64,000 nucleotides of DNA from Bacteroidota bacterium (GTDB lineage Bacteria > Bacteroidota > Bacteroidia > Bacteroidales > Tannerellaceae). The position numbers and the translations under genes are program-made. The stretch is from assembly GCA_023429375.1 (NCBI GenBank), contig JAEYVY010000019.1, positions 30,072-94,071 of the forward strand, read 5' to 3'. This document shows, in pieces, positions 8,909-17,027 of the stretch. The notes beneath the pieces were generated by a model. The model had not been told where the DNA came from and searched no databases. It saw nothing but the letters and a program-made list of their open reading frames with translations. How positions within the stretch are numbered: the stretch's first letter is position 1; each line of letters begins with the position of its first letter.

Positions 8909-9426
8909 TACCAGTTAGCCACGGTAGCGTTGTATATTTGGTCAGCAATTTCAGCAATGATTTCTTGACACAACTCGTCCTGTACATCTTGAAGCATACG
9001 ACTATTATCAAATGGGCGGTTGGCCGAGAATGTTTGTTCGAAATCCTCATCGGGATTTGTTCGGTTGATATAACGCACTCTAACGGTTATCGTCAATTGC
9101 GTTTGTGACGCATAAGCATCCTCTTTAACAGCCAATTGTTGAAGATCATACCCTACAATCTCTCCTTCAAGCTGTAAATCTCCATTTTCGGGTATTACCT
9201 GCAATCGTGTTTGACGAATGTATTTATCTTTCAGCCCTTCTGTAAAGGTTTGTGCCAACGGCGGATAAACCAATGGTGCCTGATTAGGAAAATCACGTAC
9301 CGTGATTGAACGGACCTTCGTATAGTCAATAGAGGCTCCATTTAATGTATAGGAAATAGAACACCCCCCTAAACTTATTAAGAAGGCCGTCAAAAAAGCG
9401 ATAATTATATTATGATTTCGCATCAT
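8908..9426 (-). CDS. lptE: LptE-family outer-membrane lipoprotein
   Basis: This 172-aa protein has a signal peptide ending in a lipobox (LISLGGC, Cys near residue 22) and the LptE-type core: YTLNGASIDY, then a paired-strand region with Q-rich turns. LptE plugs the LptD barrel, which delivers lipopolysaccharide to the outer surface. The gene lies 8 nt after the sigma-54 activator gene and overlaps the next start as TAATG. The LPS context agrees with lptC at 19.3 kb and kdsB at 41.8 kb. Two adjacent ATGs open the frame. Confidence 0.85.
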   Translation of the reverse strand: MMRNHNIIIAFLTAFLISLGGCSISYTLNGASIDYTKVRSITVRDFPNQAPLVYPPLAQTFTEGLKDKYIRQTRLQVIPENGDLQLEGEIVGYDLQQLAVKEDAYASQTQLTITVRVRYINRTNPDEDFEQTFSANRPFDNSRMLQDVQDELCQEIIAEIADQIYNATVANW

Positions 9427-9434
9427 GCACGAAT

Positions 9435-10622
9435 TTATTCTAGATTATATTCTTTTATTTTACGATAAAGCGTACGTTCGGAAATCTTTAGTTCTGCTGC
9501 TGCACTTTTACGACGTCCATTGTATTTTTCTAAAGTCTTACGTATCATTTCTTTCTCGGCTTCTTCCAAAGAGAGGGCTGTTTCTTCAACAGCTTCAGCT
9601 TCTTGGATTATATGATCTACATGACGGATATGTGGATGTGGATGACTATATGTAGGTTCACTTTCTTTTGCCTGCATGGTCACATTTCCGGACATCAGAC
9701 CATGAACGAGTTCCTTCAAATCATTCACATCTTTCTTCATATCGAAGAGCACTTGATACAATATTTCTCGTTCGCTGTTAAACATTTTATACTCGGAATT
9801 CTGTTGCTTTACCAACACAGGCAGTTTCTCTACCTGCGATTCCGGGAGGTATTGTTTCAATGTTTCGAGGCTTATAGTCCGTTCCTCTTCTATGACTGAA
9901 ATTCGTTCGGTTAGATTCTTTAATTCGCGCACATTTCCCGGCCACCTGTATGAAATAAGCAATTGCTTTGCTTCATCACTCAATTTGATTGCCGGCATAC
10001 GGTATTTTTCGGCACAGTCTCCTGCAAATTTTCTAAAAAGCAGGTAAATATCATCCGAACGTTCACGTAATGACGGGACAGTAATAGGGACAGTGCTCAA
10101 TCGGTAAAATAAGTCTTCCCTAAACTTACCTTCACTTACTGCTTGGGTAAGATTCACATTAGTTGCCGCAACAATTCTTACGTTTGTTTTCTGAACTTTT
10201 GATGATCCTACTTTTATAAACTCGCCCGACTCCAATACTCGTAACAAACGAGCTTGTGTAGGAATGGGCAACTCACCTACTTCATCTAAGAATATTGTTC
10301 CACCATCGGCTACTTCAAAATAACCTTTTCTATCGGCTAAGGCCCCGGTAAAAGAACCTTTCTCATGCCCGAAAAGCTCTGAGTCTATCGTCCCCTCAGG
10401 AATAGCGCCACAGTTGACTGCAATATATTGGCCGTGTTTTCTGACACTATTCTGATGTATTATCTGAGGAAAACTCTCTTTACCTACACCACTCTCACCG
10501 GTTATCAAAACAGACAAATCGGTTGGAGCCACTTGTAATGCCACGTCGATAGCTCTATTCAATAATGGGCTATTACCAATGATCCCAAAACGTTGTTTTA
10601 TTTGTTGTATGTCAATCTTCAT
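9435..10622 (-). CDS. Sigma-54-dependent Fis-family transcriptional activator
   Basis: This 395-aa protein consists of a central AAA+ sigma-54 interaction domain and a C-terminal Fis-type helix-turn-helix. Walker A is GESGVGKE (42-49), the sigma-54 contact loop reads GSFTGA (89-94, canonical GAFTGA), and Walker B is IFLDEV near residue 115. The end (RRKSAAAELKISERTLYRKI) is the DNA-binding helix pair. There is no N-terminal receiver or GAF domain, so activity is probably controlled by expression or a partner protein. It heads the operon to lptE and secG (8-nt gap). Three TGTGATA half-sites lie directly upstream. Confidence 0.9.
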   Translation of the reverse strand: MKIDIQQIKQRFGIIGNSPLLNRAIDVALQVAPTDLSVLITGESGVGKESFPQIIHQNSVRKHGQYIAVNCGAIPEGTIDSELFGHEKGSFTGALADRKGYFEVADGGTIFLDEVGELPIPTQARLLRVLESGEFIKVGSSKVQKTNVRIVAATNVNLTQAVSEGKFREDLFYRLSTVPITVPSLRERSDDIYLLFRKFAGDCAEKYRMPAIKLSDEAKQLLISYRWPGNVRELKNLTERISVIEEERTISLETLKQYLPESQVEKLPVLVKQQNSEYKMFNSEREILYQVLFDMKKDVNDLKELVHGLMSGNVTMQAKESEPTYSHPHPHIRHVDHIIQEAEAVEETALSLEEAEKEMIRKTLEKYNGRRKSAAAELKISERTLYRKIKEYNLE

Positions 10623-10676
10623 TGTGATAACGAATCCTGTGATAAATTTGGTTTATATCACAAAATTACAAACTTA
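10623..10676 (-). promoter_or_regulatory. Promoter region with three TGTGATA half-sites
   Basis: The plus strand has TGTGATA at 10623-10629 and 10638-10644 and the inverted TATCACA at 10656-10662, giving one palindrome and one extra direct copy. On the minus strand TAATTTTG (10661-10668) and TAAGTTTG (10669-10676) both match the -7 box. The half-sites thus lie between the transcription start and the ATG, where a repressor or autoregulator could bind. The operator role is inferred. Confidence 0.45.
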
Positions 10677-10705
10677 ATTCATAATTCCACGTTTTCGGGA
10701 CTAAT

Positions 10706-11545
10706 CTATGATAAAGGTTTGTTTTTAGCCTTATAGGTAGAGTTAAAAAGGAAGGATGCTAATGCATCATCATCGCTATACTTTGAGATTTCTTCTGCTG
10801 ATATTGGATTCCCGATATAAACATCCACTATTTTACCTCGTTTATTGAATGCTTCAGCCGGTATACGTAAAGTACGTATACGCCAATCAATCCTGCCTAA
10901 CCAATAGAAAAAGCGACTATTACAGAAGTCAAAATAAACAGGATAAACCGGAACTTGAGCTTTTCTTATCAATTTTACCACGCTATGCGCCCATGACAAA
11001 TCATAAATACCTTTTTTCTCTTTATTATAAAAAGATATAGCTCCTGCTGGAAAAAAGCCTACTGGGGCTCCATTCTTAAGTCTGTTAAATGACTCTCTTA
11101 TGCCATTCACATTTTGCAAATTCGCTCCTTCTTTCTTAGTATCAGGCTTTACCGAGATAAAGTTACCACTCATAGCACCGATATTTTCTAGAATACCGTT
11201 AACCATAACTTTATAATCGGGGCGCAGAGATGCAAATATGTCTATCAAAATGATTCCATCAAGTGAGCCGATAGGATGGTTGGAAACAGTGATGAAAGCT
11301 CCTTCTGGCAATTCAGAAAGCAACTCTTTATTGTGAATGTTGTACTTTAAGTTGATTAGTGGATCTTTAAGAATTGCAGAGGTGAATGCTGATCCGCTAA
11401 AATGGCAATTCCGACTATGTACATCATTTACTTTATTTACACTAAACCATTTTAAAAATAACTTTCCTAAAAAACGCCCGACTGTAGTTCCGAAAAAAGG
11501 ATTGAGTTTGTGTAAATCATTAACATCAACGACAGTCTTTTTCAT
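10706..11545 (-). CDS. PlsC-like lysophospholipid acyltransferase family protein
   Basis: This 279-aa protein has the LPLAT layout: SNHPIGSLDG near residues 88-97, the FFPAGA segment (glycerol-phosphate site) near 160, and a later VPVYPVYF strand. In PlsC the catalytic motif is H-x4-D; here H90 and D96 are separated by five residues (H-x5-D), as I recall for a Bacteroidota LPLAT subfamily. The likely reaction is transfer of an acyl chain to a lipid or polar lipid precursor at the inner membrane. I chose the ATG at 11543-11545 over a TTG two codons upstream. It is the last gene of the operon starting near 13.65 kb, 7 nt after the phosphatidyltransferase stop. Confidence 0.8.
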   Translation of the reverse strand: MKKTVVDVNDLHKLNPFFGTTVGRFLGKLFLKWFSVNKVNDVHSRNCHFSGSAFTSAILKDPLINLKYNIHNKELLSELPEGAFITVSNHPIGSLDGIILIDIFASLRPDYKVMVNGILENIGAMSGNFISVKPDTKKEGANLQNVNGIRESFNRLKNGAPVGFFPAGAISFYNKEKKGIYDLSWAHSVVKLIRKAQVPVYPVYFDFCNSRFFYWLGRIDWRIRTLRIPAEAFNKRGKIVDVYIGNPISAEEISKYSDDDALASFLFNSTYKAKNKPLS

Positions 11546-11552
11546 AAGCAAT

Positions 11553-12440
11553 TTATTTCATGAAATTTGCACACATCTTTTCATGCTTATCCATTACTAA
11601 AACGAGCACAATATTTAATACAATAATTTCAAATATGAAATAGGCCCAAACTTGACCGGTAAGCACAATTAGAAACATAACAAGAGTCCGACCGTTAAAG
11701 GTCAGCAAATCTATATAGGGCATTATTGCTTTACTTTGTGCACGAAAGGAAGTTCTGACTGATTCAGGAATATTATCACCGTACTCTTTAGCTAAATGAG
11801 ATAACATCTTCTGCAAATTAGGTGTAAACTTAACCTGTAAATAAGTATACCCGATATAAAGTAAATAAAAGACTTTATTAATGCCGGGTTTCATTTCCTT
11901 ATGCTTAGCCTTTACTTGTTCTAACGACTGAAACTCTGCACCTTTTTCTTTACTGATAAAGAATAAATGCAGCGTTTTATAGTAATCGGTAATATTCGCT
12001 TGTACCAAATGTGAAAGGCCAGATAAAACAGCTAAAGCAAAAAACCACGACGTACCATATATATCCATCAGGCGGTAAGCAAAACCTATATAGATTGATG
12101 CAAACCAAACATCTCCGGCTATACCATCTAATATACGCCCGATAGCAGATTTAATTCCAGTCATTCGAGCTAATTGTCCATCGACACAATCTAGGATATT
12201 AGCTAAAACCAACAGACATATACCTATAATAGAATAGACAATATTATTGACATAAAAGAAATACCCTACCACTCCACCAATAAAAATAGATATGATTGTC
12301 ACCATATTAGGCGTTATCCCGGTATGGGTTAGCAGGCGTGCGATACGAAATCCTATGGGACGATAAAAAACCCGATCTACGATATTTTCTGTTTCAATCG
12401 ACTTCAACGATGCTTCGTATTCTTTATTCAATTCTCCCAT
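11553..12440 (-). CDS. CDP-alcohol phosphatidyltransferase family protein
   Basis: This 295-aa integral membrane enzyme has the family signature D-x2-D-G-x2-A-R-x8-G-x3-D-x3-D, seen as DCVDGQLAR followed by GRILDGIAGD near residues 87-110. Enzymes of this family swap the CMP of a CDP-alcohol for another alcohol to make phospholipids. Hydrophobic segments flank the signature and recur near the C-terminus. A long charged loop (about 165-235) is larger than in PgsA or PssA. It lies between an SDR gene (5 nt upstream) and an acyltransferase (7 nt downstream), downstream of a cytidylyltransferase, so the operon may make its own CDP-alcohol. The product lipid is unknown. Confidence 0.88.
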   Translation of the reverse strand: MGELNKEYEASLKSIETENIVDRVFYRPIGFRIARLLTHTGITPNMVTIISIFIGGVVGYFFYVNNIVYSIIGICLLVLANILDCVDGQLARMTGIKSAIGRILDGIAGDVWFASIYIGFAYRLMDIYGTSWFFALAVLSGLSHLVQANITDYYKTLHLFFISKEKGAEFQSLEQVKAKHKEMKPGINKVFYLLYIGYTYLQVKFTPNLQKMLSHLAKEYGDNIPESVRTSFRAQSKAIMPYIDLLTFNGRTLVMFLIVLTGQVWAYFIFEIIVLNIVLVLVMDKHEKMCANFMK

Positions 12441-12445
12441 TATCT

Positions 12446-13174
12446 TTATTTATATAAATAACCTCCATCGACAACTACGATCTCGCCGTTAAAGTACTTG
12501 TTTTCAATTAACATAAGAAAAACTTCTGCAATTTCTTCCGGGGCAGAGAAACGCCCTACAGCTATTTTTGATTCAATGCTTTTACGCACTTCGGCCGGCT
12601 TCGTCTTTTGCCATTCTGTATCGACAAATCCCGGAGCCACAGCATTTACGCGAATGTCATAAGGCACTAAGAACTTCACCAGATTTTTAACCATTGAATG
12701 AACCGCACTCTTAGAAACGCCATAAACCAAAGAAACAGAATGAGGTTGAATACCCATCAAAGAGCCGGTAAAGACAACTGACCCACCCTTTGTCAACCGT
12801 TTTACAATCGATTGTAAAAGAAAAAACGGAAAATGAACATTGGCAAAGAATACTCGCTCCCAATCCGACAAGGTTATATCCTCAAACGAATCACGACATG
12901 TAATTCCAGCATTGAAAATAACAGCATCAAGCATTAAATTATGCTCGTTCAGAAAATCTGTTATACCTGAAATAGCATCAGCAGAGGTTGCATCAGCTTT
13001 CAAAAGAGAAACTTCTCCGGCAGTAATATGCCGAAGTTCTTCTACCGTCGCATGGGCAGCTTCCGTGTCTGAGGAATAAGTGAGAATTAAATCGTAGTTC
13101 TTATGCGCAAGTGCTGCAGCAACAGATTTACCAATCCCTTTTGTACCGCCTGTAATCAACGCAATCTTCTTCAT
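12446..13174 (-). CDS. Short-chain dehydrogenase/reductase (FabG-like)
   Basis: This 242-aa NAD(P)-dependent oxidoreductase has the classical SDR motifs: TGGTKGIG (8-15) for cofactor binding, NAG in VIFNAG near residue 90, the catalytic Ser in FTGSLMG and Y-x3-K in YGVSKSAVH near 150. The length and sequence are close to 3-oxoacyl-ACP reductase, but the operon (CDP-alcohol phosphatidyltransferase 5 nt downstream, cytidylyltransferase 9 nt upstream) suggests it reduces a head-group or lipid precursor. The function beyond SDR is inference. Confidence 0.88.
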   Translation of the reverse strand: MKKIALITGGTKGIGKSVAAALAHKNYDLILTYSSDTEAAHATVEELRHITAGEVSLLKADATSADAISGITDFLNEHNLMLDAVIFNAGITCRDSFEDITLSDWERVFFANVHFPFFLLQSIVKRLTKGGSVVFTGSLMGIQPHSVSLVYGVSKSAVHSMVKNLVKFLVPYDIRVNAVAPGFVDTEWQKTKPAEVRKSIESKIAVGRFSAPEEIAEVFLMLIENKYFNGEIVVVDGGYLYK

Positions 13175-13183
13175 AGTGCGCTT

Positions 13184-13648
13184 TTATTTCAACTTCACGT
13201 TAACCTTTTCAGGCTTAGCTTTTTGCTGTAATTGCAAGTTTGCTTCGTAAGAGTCGTGAATAGCTTTTTTAAGAGTTGATGAGGATACACCGGTTCCATA
13301 TGGGAAATAAAAGACCTGAACGCCCAAATCCTTTAAATAATCATACTTGCCATACCAGTCATCACCGACTACAAAAGCGTCAATATTTAGTTTCTTAACG
13401 ATTTCTGTATGATCTAACGAATGTTGCGGAATAACTATATCGGGGGTTTTCAAGGCTTCAATAATCTGGAGTCTTTCATTGAAAGGGATGATAGGGTTAG
13501 CCTTATAAGATGAGACCAGCTCGTCTGTACTTACGCCTACTATTAGTATATCAGCTAAACTCCGGGCATAGTTAATCATCCGTAAATGATTGTAATGAAA
13601 CATATCGAACGTACCCGAAGTATACACAATCGTCTTGTTCTTAAACAT
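13184..13648 (-). CDS. TagD-like cytidylyltransferase family protein
   Basis: This 154-aa nucleotidyltransferase starts with SGTFDMFHYNHLRMI. The usual catalytic motif is H-x-G-H; here it reads H18-Y-N-H21, with Asn in place of Gly. The second family motif is visible as GVSSSTLKKAI near the C-terminus. TagD-type enzymes activate glycerol-3-phosphate or similar phospho-alcohols with CTP. The gene leads an operon with an SDR, a CDP-alcohol phosphatidyltransferase and an acyltransferase, spaced 5-9 nt apart. The most likely role is making a CDP-activated head group; an adenylyltransferase cannot be excluded. Confidence 0.8.
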   Translation of the reverse strand: MFKNKTIVYTSGTFDMFHYNHLRMINYARSLADILIVGVSTDELVSSYKANPIIPFNERLQIIEALKTPDIVIPQHSLDHTEIVKKLNIDAFVVGDDWYGKYDYLKDLGVQVFYFPYGTGVSSSTLKKAIHDSYEANLQLQQKAKPEKVNVKLK

Positions 13649-13676
13649 ACCAAATGTATCGTTTTAAATTATGACA

Positions 13677-13706
13677 CAAACTTACACAAACTTTTCCTAC
13701 TACAAA
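13677..13706 (-). promoter_or_regulatory. Promoter of the lipid-head-group operon
   Basis: The minus strand has TAAGTTTG at 13677-13684 (-7) and TTTG at 13703-13706 (-33), an 18-nt spacing, 28 nt before the cytidylyltransferase ATG. Confidence 0.6.
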
Positions 13707-13713
13707 ACTAAAC

Positions 13714-14808
13714 TTATTCGTCTTTCGTCAAATCCAGCTTCTCATTATCACCGCCTTTATCGAAATATTGCTTACGAAGCGGATTAACTGTTGCCTCTTT
13801 GTAGAATTTACGGCTCCTATATACATCAAGAGCTACATACAAAGCCTGACGGAAAGAATCTTCTGAAGCTAAGTTTTTCCCGGCGATATTATAAGCTGTA
13901 CCATGGGCCGGTGAGGTACGAATAATAGGTAGTCCTGCCGTGTAATTAACACCTTCCTTCATGGCAAGAACTTTAAACGGTGCTAAACCTTGATCGTGGT
14001 ACATTGCTAACACACCATCAAACTCTTCATGCATAGAGGCTCCGAAAAAGCCATCCGATGGATAAGGTCCAAAAGACATCACTCCTTGCTTCTCGGCCTC
14101 TTCCATAGCAGGTATAATTATTGTCTCTTCTTCTTTTCCAAGCAAACCGTTATCTCCGGCATGTGGATTCAGAGACAAGACTGCTATTCGAGGTTTGATA
14201 ATTCCAAAATCCTGTTTCAAGGATTTATTAAACACCAAAAGCTTCTCTATAATGGCTTCTTTCGTCACATGAGACACAACATCAGATAAAGCGATATGAC
14301 CGGTTACAAGTGCAACCCTTAGCTCATCCTTCATTAAAATCATCAACGCTTTATTCTCATTGTTTCCAAAGCACTCTTCTAGGTATTCTGTATGTCCCGG
14401 GAATGAAAAGTTTGAATTCTGAATATTGTTCTTATTAATAGGGGCTGTGACCAAAACATCAATCAGTCCTTTTTTTAAATCATTCACAGCGGCTTCTAAT
14501 GCCTGATATGCCGCTAATCCGGCAACTTCCGTTGGTTGCGAAAACTCAACTTTCGATTCTTCATCAACACAGTTGATAATATTCACTCGGTTTTCTCCAG
14601 CTTCATCTGCCTTTGAGATAACACTCATATTCACTGGGGCTATTTCTAAGGCCTTCCGGTGATATGCAGCAATCTTAGAAGAACCATAGATGATAGGTGT
14701 ACATAATTCGGTTATACGATTATCTGAAAATGTCTTTAAAATGACTTCATAACCGATTCCATTGATATCACCATGCGTAATCCCAACTTTGATTAACTTA
14801 TTCTCCAT
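13714..14808 (-). CDS. pdxA: 4-hydroxythreonine-4-phosphate dehydrogenase
   Basis: This 364-aa cytosolic enzyme oxidises 4-phosphohydroxy-L-threonine with NAD in the DXP-dependent route to pyridoxal phosphate. Visible signatures are the N-terminal GITHGDINGIGYE, the metal-binding histidines in FPGHTEYLEE and LSNPHAGDNG-like LNPHAGDNG, and MYHDQGLAPFK. The length is slightly above the usual 330 aa because of a charged C-terminal tail (NEKLDLTKDE). Its start overlaps the end of the DUF4837 gene by 11 nt, so the two are probably co-transcribed. Confidence 0.95.
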   Translation of the reverse strand: MENKLIKVGITHGDINGIGYEVILKTFSDNRITELCTPIIYGSSKIAAYHRKALEIAPVNMSVISKADEAGENRVNIINCVDEESKVEFSQPTEVAGLAAYQALEAAVNDLKKGLIDVLVTAPINKNNIQNSNFSFPGHTEYLEECFGNNENKALMILMKDELRVALVTGHIALSDVVSHVTKEAIIEKLLVFNKSLKQDFGIIKPRIAVLSLNPHAGDNGLLGKEEETIIIPAMEEAEKQGVMSFGPYPSDGFFGASMHEEFDGVLAMYHDQGLAPFKVLAMKEGVNYTAGLPIIRTSPAHGTAYNIAGKNLASEDSFRQALYVALDVYRSRKFYKEATVNPLRKQYFDKGGDNEKLDLTKDE

Positions 14809-15859
14809 CTGATTGACTATTTAACTCCTCTTTGCTTTTAGATGACAATGATTCTGAAACCGGAATACCAACTTCATCTGACATTCGTAAGCTATAAATA
14901 CAAGCTTCTCCTCGTCTGATTAAATTCCGTTTTTCCATTTCCGGAGCAAAGACAAATGTTTCCACTACTATTATTCTATTATTCTTTTCATCTACACGTG
15001 TAAGGCTCACAAACGGCCCCCCCATCATATCACCTACAGTTTTCCATAGACCTCTCATCACACCGCCATATTTCCCGAGGTGTGATATAGGCGTATAATC
15101 AACTCCAAATCGCACCTCTGTGGCAAGATATGAATTAGGGAAACTACCCGGTAAATTTTCTCTTAAAACTGAATCACGTTTACTAACCAGATAATTAACA
15201 GTAAAAGTTTCAGGGTCTACATAAGGAAAAGAATAGACTACAAAGTCTATGCGACCAGTTTTTGCATTGTTCGATGTCCAGAAAAAGTCTGTTGTATCTT
15301 TATAATAAGTCATCTCTGCTGGAACGCGCAAGCTAATGTCAAATTTCGACTTCACTTTCTCCATCACAATGTTACTATAAGTCTTTTCAAGTGTATTCAA
15401 CACTCTGCTCATTTCAGCCTTTGTGAAGTAATCAACCAAAACGCCCTTTCTCTCTTTCAGATAATTGACAACCGAAGCCTGATCAGGCGCATTCATGGTC
15501 AGCACAACTTGATTTTGTGCCCACTGATTAATATCATGCTTTAATGAGACTTTTGTATATGATTTTGGATCAATATTGACTATAAATATATTTTTAGTAT
15601 AGCGCAACATTCCATCAAACACATCAGGAGTGACTGTATTTACTTTTAGCGCAGCTTCGGGCTGAGGTAGTCCGGGGATATCCGAATCTAATTCTGCCAG
15701 TAATGCTTCACCGGCTTCACCTTGCTTTACGTTTAAATCCATTACAACTAACACCTCATATGCCCATCCTGTAGCCTGAGGCAATACAAAACTGGATGTA
15801 CATGCACTGAATGCAAAAAGCACAAATAATAGACTCAATACATTTAGACGTGTTTTCAT
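14798..15859 (-). CDS. DUF4837 lipoprotein
   Basis: This 353-aa protein has a signal peptide with a lipobox (FVLFAFSAC, Cys20), so it should be lipid-anchored in the envelope. The body matches the Bacteroidota DUF4837 family as I recall it (GWAYEVLVVMD near the N-terminus, then GGVMRGLWKTVGDMMGGPFV). The function is unknown. The gene overlaps pdxA by 11 nt and lies 52 nt from rlmN; the coupling to pdxA looks positional rather than functional. Confidence 0.8.
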   Translation of the reverse strand: MKTRLNVLSLLFVLFAFSACTSSFVLPQATGWAYEVLVVMDLNVKQGEAGEALLAELDSDIPGLPQPEAALKVNTVTPDVFDGMLRYTKNIFIVNIDPKSYTKVSLKHDINQWAQNQVVLTMNAPDQASVVNYLKERKGVLVDYFTKAEMSRVLNTLEKTYSNIVMEKVKSKFDISLRVPAEMTYYKDTTDFFWTSNNAKTGRIDFVVYSFPYVDPETFTVNYLVSKRDSVLRENLPGSFPNSYLATEVRFGVDYTPISHLGKYGGVMRGLWKTVGDMMGGPFVSLTRVDEKNNRIIVVETFVFAPEMEKRNLIRRGEACIYSLRMSDEVGIPVSESLSSKSKEELNSQSDGE

Positions 15860-15882
15860 ATTTTACTCGATTTATATTTTTA

Positions 15883-15890
15883 CAAATATA
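15883..15890 (-). promoter_or_regulatory. -7 box upstream of the DUF4837 gene
   Basis: The minus strand reads TATATTTG in the 52-nt gap after rlmN, 23 nt before the DUF4837 ATG. No good -33 box was found. Confidence 0.4.
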
Positions 15891-15911
15891 AGTTTTTAAA
15901 TCAACACTCCT

Positions 15912-16940
15912 TTAATTTACTTTTGATTTTGCGCTTGATAGCATTCCGCATGCAGCAAAAATATCTTCCCCTCTCGATGCCCTTATCGTGCATACCATCC
16001 CTTTTGCATTCAGCATATCTCTAAATCGCTCCATGATTGTCATATCCGGACTATTCAAATTCACATTGGGAATAGCATGGAAACGTATAAGATTGATTCT
16101 ACAAGGTATATCTCTCAATAGAGCGGCTAATGCATTTGCATGACGAGGCGAATCGTTTAGATCCTTAAATACAATATACTCAAACGAGACTCTACGTTGA
16201 TGGGCAAAATCATACGTTCTTATCAAGTCAACCACCTGATGAGATGGATAAGCTCCTTCAACAGGCATTATTGTTAATCGTTCATCAGGGAAAGGTGAAT
16301 GCAGACTTACAGCCAGATGGCAATCGCTCTCTTCAAGAAAACGTTTCAAGCCTTTAGTTATGCCTATTGTTGAAACGGTTATACGTTTCGGGCTCCACCC
16401 ATAACCATATGATGAAGTTAAAATCTCTAATACCTTAAATAATTCGTTCACATTATCCAAAGGTTCACCCATTCCCATAAAGACCAGATTTGTTAACGTA
16501 TCAGCTTCAGGAATTGAACGAATCTGGTTCATGATCTCATTTGCGGTAAGATTAGCTGTAAAGCCTTGTTTGCCGGTCATACAAAACAAACAATTCATTT
16601 TACACCCTACCTGAGATGAAACACAAAGCGTGGCACGATCTTCGGTGGGTATATATACCGTCTCTATGGTTTTTGCCTTATTTACAACGAAAAGATACTT
16701 GATAGTTCCGTCTATTGACTTTTGAGCATGTATCGGAGCACTAGCTCCTACCTCGAATGACTCTTCCAATTTATTCCTGTTTGCCAAAGAGATGTTTGTC
16801 ATCTCTGAAATAGAAGAAATTTTCTTTTTATATAGCCATTCTGAAAGTTGCGTTGCAGTATAAGATGGCATACCCAATTCTGAAACTACTGTCTTCAGTT
16901 CATCCAGGGTCATGCCTAATAATTTTCGCTTTGTTTCCAT
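15912..16940 (-). CDS. rlmN: 23S rRNA (adenine2503-C2)-methyltransferase
   Basis: This 342-aa radical SAM enzyme methylates A2503 of 23S rRNA and A37 of some tRNAs. The iron-sulfur motif C-x3-C-x2-C is C113-KMN-C117-LF-C120, followed by GKQGF, GMGEPL and the resolving Cys in FAACGMLSS near residue 330. Length and motif order match RlmN, not Cfr. It has its own -7 box, which is shared with the terminator of the upstream chaperone gene. Confidence 0.95.
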   Translation of the reverse strand: METKRKLLGMTLDELKTVVSELGMPSYTATQLSEWLYKKKISSISEMTNISLANRNKLEESFEVGASAPIHAQKSIDGTIKYLFVVNKAKTIETVYIPTEDRATLCVSSQVGCKMNCLFCMTGKQGFTANLTANEIMNQIRSIPEADTLTNLVFMGMGEPLDNVNELFKVLEILTSSYGYGWSPKRITVSTIGITKGLKRFLEESDCHLAVSLHSPFPDERLTIMPVEGAYPSHQVVDLIRTYDFAHQRRVSFEYIVFKDLNDSPRHANALAALLRDIPCRINLIRFHAIPNVNLNSPDMTIMERFRDMLNAKGMVCTIRASRGEDIFAACGMLSSAKSKVN

Positions 16941-16961
16941 ATTAATCTAATTAATGACCTA

Positions 16962-16969
16962 CAAAGATA
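16962..16969 (-). promoter_or_regulatory. -7 box of rlmN
   Basis: The minus strand reads TATCTTTG, a perfect -7 box, 21 nt before the rlmN ATG. It directly abuts the T tract of the upstream gene's terminator. Confidence 0.5.
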
Positions 16970-17006
16970 AAAAAACTGCCACACATTCTTGTGCGGCAGT
17001 TTTTTA
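16969..17006 (-). terminator. Terminator of the PpiD-like chaperone gene
   Basis: Arms AAAAAACTGCC and GGCAGTTTTTT pair around a short inner stem and loop on the minus strand, 21 nt after the stop at 17028. Confidence 0.85.
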
Positions 17007-17027
17007 TATCCTATTAAAACAATATTA

